This document shows, piece after piece, positions 1 to 7,900 of a DNA stretch of 11,216 bases (the stretch's first letter is position 1; each line of letters begins with the position of its first letter). Source of the DNA: Kiritimatiellia bacterium (GTDB taxonomy: Bacteria; Verrucomicrobiota; Kiritimatiellia; RFP12; UBA1067). A program made the translations under genes and the position numbers. The stretch lies in the NCBI GenBank assembly GCA_024405255.1, contig JAKSOY010000144.1:1-11216 (forward strand), written 5' to 3'. Under the pieces are notes generated by a model. That model saw only the letters and a program-made list of their open reading frames with translations, ran no database searches and was not told the origin of the DNA.

Positions 1-3
1 TTT

Positions 4-711
4 TCAATTTTCCATTCGGCAATAGCGGCGGATCGGACAATCCGCGCAACGCGGACCGCGCGGGGCGCAACGGGTCTGGCCGAACGAGACGAGATGCGAG
101 TTCCAGGTCTTCCAGTATTTCACCGGCACGATTTCGCGCAACTTCATTTCTGTCTCGAATGGCGTTTTCGTTTTCAGCAGCCCAAGACGATTGCAAATGC
201 GATGCACATGCACATCCACGCAGACGGCCGGCAGATCGTAGCCCACCGCCACGGTGAGGTTCGCCGTTTTGCGTCCGACGCCCGGCAGCTGGCAGAGACG
301 TTCAACAAGATGGTTGTAGCCCGCGACATCCTTGAGTCCGTCCGCCGCATGGTCGAGTCCTTCGGGGAAGAATTCGACCAGCGCCTGCGGCAGAGCCTTC
401 AGATGGCGCGCCTTGTCGTGATAGAACCCGACGGGGAAGATGAGTTTTTCGATCTGGGCGACCGACAGCTTCGCAAGGTCCTTCGGCGTGAAGGCCGCAA
501 GCCGGTCGCCCTCCTTGCCGGCCGTGCCGAAGAGACGGCGCACCGCGCCGGCGGTACAGGCGTCCTTCGTCCGGGCCGAGAGGATCGTGCCCACCAGCAC
601 GCAGAACGGATCGTGCGTCTGCGCTTCGATGAGTTCGATGATCGGCGCCGCATGCGCAACGAATTCCTGCTTCAGCAGGCGATCGACAACGGGAATGTCC
701 TTGACGGTCAT
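4..711 (-). CDS. nth: Endonuclease III (DNA glycosylase/AP lyase)
   Basis: Endonuclease III removes oxidised pyrimidines from DNA and nicks the abasic site (base excision repair, cytoplasm). The 235-residue product has the helix-hairpin-helix LPGVGRKTAN at 142-151 with the catalytic lysine K148, and VDVHVHR with the catalytic aspartate D166. The C-terminal [4Fe-4S] cluster cysteines are C215, C222, C225 and C231, in the classic C-x6-C-x2-C-x5-C spacing. Length is slightly above the roughly 210 residues usual for the family. The start at MTVKDIP is chosen because the homology begins there and GAGG lies 6 bases upstream, overlapping the stop of the preceding gene. The frame stays open for about 100 codons further upstream, but that part is antisense-like sequence inside the neighbouring gene. 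It is the last gene of the purE operon, 8 bases after the hydrolase gene. The stop codon is only 3 bases from the window edge, so no terminator can be seen. Confidence 0.95.
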   Translation of the reverse strand: MTVKDIPVVDRLLKQEFVAHAAPIIELIEAQTHDPFCVLVGTILSARTKDACTAGAVRRLFGTAGKEGDRLAAFTPKDLAKLSVAQIEKLIFPVGFYHDKARHLKALPQALVEFFPEGLDHAADGLKDVAGYNHLVERLCQLPGVGRKTANLTVAVGYDLPAVCVDVHVHRICNRLGLLKTKTPFETEMKLREIVPVKYWKTWNSHLVSFGQTRCAPRGPRCADCPIRRYCRMEN

Positions 712-719
712 GAGAAACC

Positions 720-1502
720 TCAGAATTCGTAGCAGTCGCTGGGCTCCTCTTGCGTGAGGACAGCGAGCTGGACATCGGTACGCCCGATTTCCTTCAACGC
801 CCGCTCCATCGACTCGCGCGCCAAGTAGTCCGCATTGCATTCCTGCGACAGATGCGCCAGCAGAAGCGTGCGCAGACGGCTCGGCTGCATCTCGCGCACG
901 GCATCGGCAGCCTGGTCGTTGGAGAGATGTCCGCACCGGCCCGCGATGCGCTGCTTGAGCGAGAGCGGACGCTCCGAGGTCTGCAGCAGCACGGAGTCGT
1001 GGTTCGACTCCAGCACCGCACACGTGCAGCGCGCGAGCGCCTCCTTCGCCGCCACCGTCATCACGCCCATGTCGGTCCCGATGAAGAGTACGGACTCCCC
1101 TTCGGCCTCTTCAAAGACGTACCCGACGGAATCGGCGGCATCGTGCGGCGTCGAGAACGTGTTCACGGAAAGTCCGCCCACTTCGAACGGTTCGGTCGTC
1201 TCGAAGACGCACCACCCGTCCTCGACGCCCGTCACCGCCGCAATCGCATCCGCCGTGTTGCCGTTCGCATAGAGCGGCACCGACGGATACTTCTTGTGGA
1301 ACGTCTCCAGTCCGCGATAGTGGTCGACATGGTCGTGCGTGAAGAACACGCCGGCGATCTCGGTGGGATCGAGGCCGCAGGCCTTCATGCGCTTCGTCAA
1401 TTCGAGGCAGGAAAGCCCGCAGTCCACGAGCAGCAGCTTGCCGCCCCCGCGCACGAGATAGCAGTTGCCCTTTGAACCGCTGCCAATGGCGCGAATCTTC
1501 AT
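720..1502 (-). CDS. MBL-fold metallo-hydrolase, WalJ/YycJ type
   Basis: A 260-residue metallo-beta-lactamase-fold hydrolase of the YycJ/WalJ (VicX) group, a probable two-metal phosphodiesterase or nuclease acting in the cytoplasm. Visible motifs are the N-terminal [11 protein letters not shown] (7-17), the metal motif THDHVDH (55-61; H56, H58, D60, H61), TPHDA with H120, GTDMG with D144, the family-typical ESNHD (165-169) and GHLSN (191-195), and LAHLSQE with H217. Length matches the family (about 260). The start ATG overlaps the purE stop as ATGA, and the recognisable fold begins directly at [10 protein letters not shown], so longer in-frame starts were rejected. There is no strong Shine-Dalgarno sequence, so translation is probably coupled to purE. 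In Firmicutes the family sits beside the WalRK genes. Here it is beside purE and nth instead, so a role in nucleic acid processing or repair is an inference only. Confidence 0.9.
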   Translation of the reverse strand: MKIRAIGSGSKGNCYLVRGGGKLLLVDCGLSCLELTKRMKACGLDPTEIAGVFFTHDHVDHYRGLETFHKKYPSVPLYANGNTADAIAAVTGVEDGWCVFETTEPFEVGGLSVNTFSTPHDAADSVGYVFEEAEGESVLFIGTDMGVMTVAAKEALARCTCAVLESNHDSVLLQTSERPLSLKQRIAGRCGHLSNDQAADAVREMQPSRLRTLLLAHLSQECNADYLARESMERALKEIGRTDVQLAVLTQEEPSDCYEF

Positions 1503-1999
1503 TCGTGGATCTTCGCGTTGGCCTTCGCGACCTTCGCCGCGAGTTCGGCCTTGTGGGCACGGAACTTCTCCCGCAGACCGGCATCGGCCGTGCCGAGGAT
1601 CTGCACCGCCAGAAGCGCCGCATTCGTCGGGCCCGCACTGCCGCACGCCACGGTGGCCACCGGCACGCCGCTCGGCATCTGCACCGTCGCGTAGAGCGCA
1701 TCCAGACCATTCAGCGCACCGCCCGCCACCGGAATGCCGATGACCGGCAGCACCGTACCGGCCGCCAGCACGCCGCCGAGATGAGCCGCACCGCCAGCCG
1801 CCGCGATCACCACCTTGAGGCCGCGCGATTCCGCCGTCTTCGAGTACTCGATCGCCACCTCCGGCGTACGATGCGCGCTGATCACGCGCGTCTCATACGG
1901 CACGCCGAACTTGTCGAGCGTCTCGCACGCCTTCTTCACGAGCGGCCAATCGCTGTCGCTGCCCATCACAATGCCCACGAGGGGTTTTTCGCTATCCAT
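1499..1999 (-). CDS. purE: N5-carboxyaminoimidazole ribonucleotide mutase (class I PurE)
   Basis: PurE moves the carboxyl group of N5-CAIR to give CAIR in de novo purine synthesis (cytoplasm, an octamer in characterised enzymes). The 166-residue product carries the nucleotide-binding GSDSDW (13-18), the active-site SAHRTP (41-46) with H43, AGGAAHLGG (68-76), and the C-terminal [14 protein letters not shown] (107-120) and NAALLA segments. GSDSDW, SAHRTP and GGAAHL point to class I (mutase) rather than class II (AIR carboxylase, which has SAHKTA-type motifs). A PurK partner would then be expected elsewhere in the genome. The usual 'HLPG' is 'HLGG' here. AAAGGA lies 7 bases before the ATG, and an extended -10 promoter lies 35 bases upstream. 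It is the first gene of a three-gene operon and overlaps the next gene by 4 bases. Confidence 0.96.
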   Translation of the reverse strand: MDSEKPLVGIVMGSDSDWPLVKKACETLDKFGVPYETRVISAHRTPEVAIEYSKTAESRGLKVVIAAAGGAAHLGGVLAAGTVLPVIGIPVAGGALNGLDALYATVQMPSGVPVATVACGSAGPTNAALLAVQILGTADAGLREKFRAHKAELAAKVAKANAKIHE

Positions 2000-2033
2000 T
2001 TTTCAATCCTTTCTCTAAATTCCTTGGACGGAT

Positions 2034-2062
2034 ATTATACCACATCCGCGCATTCTTTGTTA
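2034..2062 (-). promoter_or_regulatory. Extended -10 promoter of the purE operon
   Basis: On the minus strand TATAAT (2034-2039) is directly preceded by TGG (2040-2042), giving the extended -10 element TGnTATAAT. A partial -35 match, ATAACA (4 of 6), lies 18 bases upstream and overlaps the stop codon of the thiamine pyrophosphokinase gene. Transcription would start near 2027 and leave a leader of about 28 bases. No PurR box or riboswitch was recognised. Confidence 0.75.
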
Positions 2063-2716
2063 TGTTCCACACTCAAACAGGCTGGGGGAATGGGGACGGT
2101 AGACGAGAATAGGGTTGGTCGCCGTGAGCGTGAACGAGGTGGCGTTCGTGCGATTGAGCGTCCCCCGCCAGAGCGTGTCGAACACAACACCGGCTAGCGG
2201 CCAGACGAGTCCCGTCGACGTCACTTCGGTCTGCGGCGTCGGCGCGAAGACGGACACCGCCTCGCCCGCTTCGCACGCATACGTGCGCGTACCAACCACC
2301 ATGGTAAACACGCCCGCATTCGTCACCAGCGCCACCTCGGGCACCTCGTGGGCAAACTCCAGCAGACGGAACACATTCCCGAGGAAGTGGTCGTCGCGCA
2401 GGCCATCGGCGCCCAAAATGACCAGTCCCTCGGCACCATACCGAGCCACCGCCGTACGGAACGCCTTTGCGAGGTCGTTCGTCTCCTGCTCGGCCACCGC
2501 CACAAAACGCGCACCCAGCGCCGCCTTCTCGGCGGCGGAAAGCGAATCACCGTCGCCGACGACGAGATCCGGTTCGCGTCCCAACGCCCGCGCCTTCGCA
2601 CAGGCGCCATCGCAGCACACGAGATACGCGGCCCGATGGAACAACGCCACCGCCTCCGCCTGCCGCGGACACTCGCCATTCGCGAGAATCACGACTCGCG
2701 CGTTGACATCCCTCAT
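2060..2716 (-). CDS. Thiamine pyrophosphokinase
   Basis: Transfers pyrophosphate from ATP to thiamine to make thiamine diphosphate, normally the salvage step, in the cytoplasm. The 218-residue product has the family's motifs in order: ANGECP (12-17), CCDGA (34-38, family C.DGA), GDGDS (54-58, family GDfDS), QETNDLAKA (77-85, family Q..ND..KA), GADGLRDDHFLGN (102-114, family GG..DH.LAN), and the C-terminal thiamine-binding part with SVFAPTPQTEV..TGLVWPL (155-174) and the late T.LN.T segment. Length is typical of bacterial enzymes. GAAGGA lies 10 bases before the ATG. The gene starts only 41 bases after the terminator of rpsA-rpmB and ends 60 bases before purE, whose promoter begins in its stop codon. 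No TPP riboswitch was recognised in the short upstream gap. Names in use include thiN and thi80, and I leave the symbol open. Confidence 0.9.
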   Translation of the reverse strand: MRDVNARVVILANGECPRQAEAVALFHRAAYLVCCDGACAKARALGREPDLVVGDGDSLSAAEKAALGARFVAVAEQETNDLAKAFRTAVARYGAEGLVILGADGLRDDHFLGNVFRLLEFAHEVPEVALVTNAGVFTMVVGTRTYACEAGEAVSVFAPTPQTEVTSTGLVWPLAGVVFDTLWRGTLNRTNATSFTLTATNPILVYRPHSPSLFECGT

Positions 2717-2726
2717 CTCACAAACA

Positions 2727-2746
2727 TCCTTCTTCCCCTACGGGAA
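2727..2746 (-). promoter_or_regulatory. Small hairpin beside the thiamine pyrophosphokinase RBS
   Basis: On the minus strand TTCCC-GTAG-GGGAA (2733-2746) forms a 5-bp stem with a 4-base loop directly upstream of the Shine-Dalgarno sequence GAAGGA (2727-2732). It could modulate ribosome access or could be chance. No -10 element is visible between the preceding terminator and this site. Confidence 0.35.
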
Positions 2747-2756
2747 ACCTTTCAAA

Positions 2757-2795
2757 GAAAAAACGGGATAAGGGCGAAACTCCACCCTTATCCCG
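2757..2795 (-). terminator. Rho-independent terminator of rpsA-rpmB
   Basis: A perfect 11-bp inverted repeat, CGGGATAAGGG (minus strand 2795-2785) and CCCTTATCCCG (2774-2764), is separated by a 10-base loop and followed on the minus strand by six T residues (2763-2758). It lies 23 bases after the rpmB stop codon and is a textbook intrinsic terminator for the ribosomal operon. On the plus strand it is followed by ATTTCC, so it is clearly minus-strand directed. Confidence 0.95.
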
Positions 2796-2818
2796 ATTTC
2801 CTGGAGACGATGAGGCGA

Positions 2819-3049
2819 TTAGGCCTTCGTCACCTTGCCCGCCTTCAAGCAGCGCGTGCAAACCGTCTTGCGGCAGGTGTTGCCCTTACCGTCGGTCACA
2901 CGAACCGTCTGGAGGTTCGGCAGGAAGCGGCGCTTGGAAATACCGGTCGTATGAAGACCGATGCCGCCTTTGTACTTCGGCGAACCCTTGCGGATGATGG
3001 ACCGACCAGCCGCCGGGCCCTTGCCACAGATTTCACAGACTCTGGACAT
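2819..3049 (-). CDS. rpmB: Large ribosomal subunit protein bL28, zinc-binding form
   Basis: bL28 is a small structural protein of the 50S subunit. The 76-residue product begins SRVCEICGKGP and carries the typical basic core (ISKRRFLPNLQ, 37-47). Two CxxC pairs, C5/C8 and C64/C67, mark it as the C+ form that binds zinc. It starts 24 bases after the rpsA stop, with an AAAGGG Shine-Dalgarno sequence 8 bases before the ATG, and ends 23 bases before a strong terminator. It is therefore almost certainly co-transcribed with rpsA. Length agrees with the family (about 62-78 residues). Confidence 0.96.
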   Translation of the reverse strand: MSRVCEICGKGPAAGRSIIRKGSPKYKGGIGLHTTGISKRRFLPNLQTVRVTDGKGNTCRKTVCTRCLKAGKVTKA

Positions 3050-3073
3050 TTTGAATACCCTTTCTTTAAACGT

Positions 3074-4849
3074 TTACTTGGTCTCGGCTTCGCCAGGCTG
3101 CCACTCGACGCTGCCGAACGCATCGTCGAACGCCGCACCGAGAGAACCGAACTGCTCGCTGCCGCTGGTCGAACCCGAGCTGGTCGTACCCGTCGTCGTC
3201 GTACCCGCGGCCTCGGCCTCGAGATCCTTGACTTCGTCTTCCGACATGCTGAGCGCCTTGATCGACAGGCCGATACGACGCTCGGCGCGATCGACCTTGA
3301 CCACGCGGGCTTCGACTTCCTGACCGATCTGGAGCGCGTCCTTGACCTTCTCGATGCGCTGATCGCTGATCTGCGAGATGTGCACGAGGCCGTCGACGCC
3401 GTCTTCGAGTTCGATGAACGCACCGAACGAAGCCGTCTTGAGGACCTTGCCCTTGACAATCGAGCCCACCGCGTACTTGGACGCGATGTCCGCCCACGGA
3501 TCGTTCTGAGCCTGCTTGAGGCCGAGCGAGATGCGCTGATCCTTGGCGTTGACTTCGAGCACGATCGCCTCGACCTCTTCGCCCTTCTTCAGGCACTCCG
3601 ACGGATGCGACGGACGACGCGTCCAGGAGAGGTCGGTCACGTGGATCATGCCGTCGATGCCCTCTTCGAGCTCGACGAACGCACCATAGGTCGTGAAGTT
3701 GCGGACCTTGCCCTTCACGCGGCTGCCGACCGGATAACGATCCGTGACGCTGTCCCACGGATTTTCCTGCGTCTGGCGGATGCCGAGCGCGATCTTCTGG
3801 CCTTCGGCGTCAACCGAAAGGACCTGAACCATGATTTCGTCGCCGATGTTGAGCATGTCGCTCGCACGCGCCACGTGCTTCGTCCAGCTGAATTCGCTGA
3901 TGTGCACGAGACCTTCGATGCCAGGCGCGATTTCGACAAACGCACCGTACGCGGCGAGATTGACGACCTTGCCCTTGACGCGGCTGTCGACCGGGAACTG
4001 CTCCGTGATCGTGGTCCACGGATTCTCCGTCGTCTGCTTGAGACCGAGCGAGATGCGCTCCTTGTCCTGATCCACATCGAGCACCATGACGTCGAGCTCC
4101 TGGCCGACCTTGAGCATTTCGCTCGGATGCTTGATGCGGCCCCAGCTCATATCCGTGATATGGAGCAGGCCGTCGATGCCGTCGAGGTCGATGAACGCGC
4201 CGAAGTCGGTGATGTTCTTGACCTTGCCCTTGCGCACTTCGCCCTTCTGCAGGCTGCCGAGCAACTCGGCCTTGCGCTCAGCCATCGTGCCCTCGATGAG
4301 CTCGCGGCGGCTGACGATGATGTTCTTGCGATTGTTGTCGATCTTGATGACCTTGAAATCATAGGTCTGCCCGATGTAGGGCGTGAGGTCGCGCGCCGGC
4401 GTGACATCGACCTGGCTGCCCGGCAGGAACGCCTCGACGCCATCGACATCCACCAACAGACCACCGCGAACGGCACTGCGGATCGTACCCTTCGCCACGC
4501 AGCCTTCCGTGTACTGGTCGAGCACCTGCTGCCAACGAATCTGATCGTCGGCCGCCTTCTTGGAAAGACGCACCATGCCCGTCTTGTCATCCTCGAGCTG
4601 CTGGAGCATCACCTGGAACTTGGCTCCCGGCTTCACTTCGGCACCCTCGCCGAATTCGCTGAGCGCAACAATGCCCTCGCTCTTGTAGCCGATGTCGACA
4701 AACACGTCTTCCGCCTTGACGGACGAAACGGTGCCTTCGATGATCGAACCGGGTTTGAACTGCTGATCCTGAACCGAAGCCTGCTCCTTGAGGAAGTCGG
4801 CGAACACACTCGACTTCTCGGCGGGCATCGTGGGTTTACGAATAGCCAT
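3074..4849 (-). CDS. rpsA: Small ribosomal subunit protein bS1 (six S1 domains)
   Basis: bS1 binds mRNA leaders and brings them to the 30S subunit. The 591-residue product contains six S1 RNA-binding domains at about 32-98, 115-182, 201-270, 287-357, 373-444 and 460-530. Domains 3 to 6 keep the classic pattern G.V....FGAF/YGAFVE...G.(D/E)GL.H.(S/T), for example at 206-231 and 464-490. Length and domain number match the long proteobacterial type (557 residues in E. coli) plus an extra tail: residues 549-564 are almost all Thr, Ser and Gly, followed by the acidic-aromatic stretch LGAAFDDAFGSVEW (570-583). No Shine-Dalgarno sequence precedes the ATG; the 26 bases before it are mostly A and T. 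It has its own near-consensus promoter and is followed by rpmB after 24 bases. This is an unmistakable rpsA; only the start (MAIRKPTMPA versus an internal Met8) is slightly open. Confidence 0.97.
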   Translation of the reverse strand: MAIRKPTMPAEKSSVFADFLKEQASVQDQQFKPGSIIEGTVSSVKAEDVFVDIGYKSEGIVALSEFGEGAEVKPGAKFQVMLQQLEDDKTGMVRLSKKAADDQIRWQQVLDQYTEGCVAKGTIRSAVRGGLLVDVDGVEAFLPGSQVDVTPARDLTPYIGQTYDFKVIKIDNNRKNIIVSRRELIEGTMAERKAELLGSLQKGEVRKGKVKNITDFGAFIDLDGIDGLLHITDMSWGRIKHPSEMLKVGQELDVMVLDVDQDKERISLGLKQTTENPWTTITEQFPVDSRVKGKVVNLAAYGAFVEIAPGIEGLVHISEFSWTKHVARASDMLNIGDEIMVQVLSVDAEGQKIALGIRQTQENPWDSVTDRYPVGSRVKGKVRNFTTYGAFVELEEGIDGMIHVTDLSWTRRPSHPSECLKKGEEVEAIVLEVNAKDQRISLGLKQAQNDPWADIASKYAVGSIVKGKVLKTASFGAFIELEDGVDGLVHISQISDQRIEKVKDALQIGQEVEARVVKVDRAERRIGLSIKALSMSEDEVKDLEAEAAGTTTTGTTSSGSTSGSEQFGSLGAAFDDAFGSVEWQPGEAETK

Positions 4850-4921
4850 TGTAACTTAATTATTTAGGTTTGTTTCTGAACGCGGTTTTCTGCCGTGCCC
4901 TCCCCGTAATTGGGCGAAGGA
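4850..4921 (-). promoter_or_regulatory. rpsA 5' leader, no Shine-Dalgarno sequence
   Basis: About 70 bases lie between the predicted transcription start (near 4921) and the rpsA ATG. The distal half is GC-rich and can fold weakly (a CCC..GGG pairing around an AATTAC loop). The proximal 26 bases are A/T-rich with no purine-rich SD. A GGGGAGGG stretch lies about 45 bases before the ATG, too far away to act as a normal SD. In E. coli the rpsA leader also lacks a good SD and is autoregulated by S1; a parallel here is inferred. Confidence 0.5.
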
Positions 4922-4927
4922 ATGCGT

Positions 4928-4956
4928 ATTGTATCAAAATTGGTGAAATGAGTCAA
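4928..4956 (-). promoter_or_regulatory. Sigma-70 promoter of rpsA-rpmB
   Basis: On the minus strand the -35 element TTGACT (4951-4956) and the -10 element TACAAT (4928-4933) are separated by exactly 17 bases. This is 5 of 6 at each box with ideal spacing, as expected for a highly expressed ribosomal gene. The start should fall near 4921. Confidence 0.85.
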
Positions 4957-4984
4957 TGGGGTTTCGGTTTTATGCGAAACCCAT
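4956..4984 (-). other. Hairpin after the giant gene, abutting the rpsA -35 box
   Basis: ATGGG-g-TTTCG (4956-4966) and CGAAACCCAT (4975-4984) pair over 10 bp with one bulged G and an 8-base loop. The hairpin starts about 10 bases after the stop of the large exported protein and touches the first base of the rpsA -35 element. No T-run follows it on the minus strand, so it is a poor intrinsic terminator. It may instead stabilise the 3' end of the upstream mRNA or be a protein-binding site. Confidence 0.5.
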
Positions 4985-4994
4985 CGCTTGCGGC

Positions 4995-7900
4995 TTAACG
5001 GAGGAAGACCGTCAGGCCGCGGAAGACGTAGAGTCCGTCCGCCAGGGGCACGACCCGGTAGCCCTCGCGGCGCGTGCCCGATGTGGGCACAAAGGTTACG
5101 CCCTCGGGCTTCGCCCCCCAGACCACCACGCGGTCGCCGTTGCGCAGCTTGCGGCCCTTGAGCTCGACGGCGATCGTCGCCCCGTCGGCGAAGGTCACCG
5201 TGTCCACACCCATCGACGAAGGACAGCGCACCGGCCACTCGCCCGTCTGGTGCGTGAGGTCCAGCGTCGCCCCGTTCCTGAGCGTGCAGCCATACCACTT
5301 GTCCGAAGCCGGCGTGAAACGCCCGTTCACGTACATGTTCACCACGCCGAGGTAGGGCTGCGCCGATTCGCCCGCCCAGTAGTCGCGCACGACCATCTCC
5401 GAGCTGCCCCACAGCGCCGCACCTTCCAGAATGAAGTCGACCGTTTCCATATAGAGGGGGGCGGCGGATTTCACATAGCCGTTGGACAGCTTGATCCGCA
5501 CCGCGCCATCCGCGAAATAACCGCCCAACGCGATATTCACCCCTGGCTGCGCAAGGTCGATCGTGAACGTCTGTCCGTTCAACCGGTTCGTGAAACTGCC
5601 GTAGTTGAAGATGGTCTGATAGTCCGTCGCAAACACGGTGTTCGTCTGCAGCTCGAAGTTGCCGAGGCCACCCCAGTTCGTCTGCGTCATGTCGCACCCC
5701 GTGTTGGTCGGCCGACCGCCCGCCAGCACAAGACGATAGACGCCCGCATCGTAGTTGCCCTGGTTGTCCAGCGTTCCGCCCTCTTCCAAGGTGATCGTGC
5801 TCCCCGTCGAACCATAGTAGGCATACTTGAACGAGTGGGTCGAACTGCCCGACCCGCTGAAGAGCGTCGTGATCGTACCGGCCTTCACCACCGTACCGCC
5901 CCAATACGACTGGTACTGCTTGTTCGCAACGAACGTGCCCGCACCTTCCTTGACGAAGCATGCCGAACCGTCGAGCGCGACCGTGTCGTTCTGCGAGGTC
6001 TCGCCTTCCGGCACGTCCATGTGCAGCTCGCCCGGTACGCCCACGTTCTCGCCTTCTTCGATCAGCGGACCCGCCTCGAACTCGCCCTCGCCTGCATTCA
6101 TGTAGAAACCGCCCGTCACGCGGTCGACCACGCCGAGCTTGCCGTCCGACCGGCGCCGCGCCGGCACGAAGTTGCGCTTGAGCGTACCGTCCGCCCCGTA
6201 GACGCGCAGATAGTAGAGCTTGTAGCGGCCCGGATGCGCCGGCGAGCTGTTGACGTTGCCACCGCCCGAATAGGAGTAGAAGATCGTGAGCGGACCACCC
6301 ACCGTGTAGGCCCCGCCCGAGGCCATCTTCGTCGTATACGAAATGTCGTTAATTGTCACCACGCACGACTGACCGTCCGCAATGATCGTGTAGTCTTTAT
6401 TGGCAACAACCGTCGGTCCAAGCGTCGTTCCCTTGTTGACGTGGTCGAAACGGAAACTACTTCCCAGCATGAACGCCGTGAACGTGTTGTTCTGGTCCGT
6501 ACGGGCACACCACAGCGTGTGGTTGCCGTTGATCTCGTTGAAGTTGACGCCCATCTCGATGCGGTCGTTGTACGCCGGCACGAAGTTCGTGTTGATCCAC
6601 TGCGACTTCCCCGCCGCGGTCTTGGTTCCATCCGTCGGTCCTGTCGACTTGAGATACGAGAGGAAGTCGTAGCCGGCGACGTCGAAGATGCGCGCCGTGC
6701 CGCCGAGTTTCGACACATACAGCTTGTGGCCGTCAAGGTCGATGTCGCCCGCGAGCGCCGTCGTGTCGAGCCCGCGCCAATCACAGTCCGCCGTCAGCTT
6801 GCACATGCCGAACGTCACCTGCGCCGGTGCGAACGTGCTTCCCGCCGGCACCTGCAAATCCACATTGCCCGCGATCGTCACCACCGACTGGTCGCCCGGC
6901 ACGCCCGTCACCTCGTTGCCGGCACGGTTCGCACAGAACCAGTTGGCCGGGTTCAGAACGTTGCCGTCGCCCGCTTCGCCCGTCCACCTGGCCGTCGCCA
7001 CCACAGGATCGTTCGCCGGCATCCCGTAGTAGAGTCCGATCGGCGTCACCACAGGCGTGTAGCCGTTCTGCGCCGTCTCGTCGTCGAAGACGAACTGCAC
7101 GCCCGCCGGCGGCATCACCGCCCAGCGGATGAGCATGTCGCCTTCCGCGAGCGTGCGGCCCGCCAGGTTGATCGTGATCGCGCCCGGCACGTTGTCGGGA
7201 TTGAACCAGACGTCGCCCGATTTCGTGTAGGTCCGCACCCCCACCCCGGACGCATCGCCCTTGGGCGCTTCGCCGTTTGCGTCCCACGGACCCGTCATTT
7301 GCGAAAGGTCCACCGTGGACCCGCCCTCGAACCGCAATGCGGGATAGAGCGCCCCCGGCCGCATCGTGCCGTACACCCACACGCGCACGCCGTCGGACAC
7401 ATCGGTCTGCCAGGCCGCCCCCTGATAGTCGAGATCCTTGACCTTCAGCGAATGGGTGAGTTTCAACACGGCGTCGGCATCCACCTTCACATTCACATTG
7501 GACCAGGCAATGACGTCCTGTATCTGCAGCCGGCCGCGCACCAGCTCAAGCGTGCCCGTATCCAGCACCGGACGATCTATGAGCGTGATGAGATCCTCCG
7601 ATTCCACCCGCAGCGTGTGTCCGTTGAACGACAACGCCCCCGGGGAATTGCCAGGTGTGCCCCACGCATAGTAGTTGCCGCCAAAGGTGGCGTCGCCCGT
7701 CAACGCCACCGTGCCGAAGGATTTGGACGCAATCGTCCAGGCATCGTGCGTCTGCGTGATCGTACCGGCGGTCTCGAAACGGTAGGCCGTGTTCGCCGTG
7801 TAGTACTCGTTCATGTCGATCGTCGTCCCAGCCGCCACCTTCACCGTACCGACGCCGAGCGGATCCTGCGCCGCGCCGAAGACGACGCGTCCTTCGCGAA

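Noticed and set aside
712..1023. Extended N-terminus for nth
   Set aside because: The extra codons lie inside the hydrolase gene, show no homology, and the downstream ATG has GAGG at proper distance.
2717..2763. TPP riboswitch upstream of the thiamine pyrophosphokinase
   Set aside because: The gap is too short, and the conserved CUGAGA and ACCUGAUCUGG-like thi-box elements are absent.
3074..4849. Internal similarity within rpsA as a tandem DNA repeat
   Set aside because: The repetition is the normal six-fold S1 domain structure, not a separate repeat element.
2348..4867. An 839-codon open frame on the plus strand opposite rpmB, rpsA and the kinase gene
   Set aside because: It runs antisense to unmistakable genes, and its translation is dominated by Arg, His, Asp, Leu and Ala as expected from reading high-GC codons backwards. 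No domain is visible.
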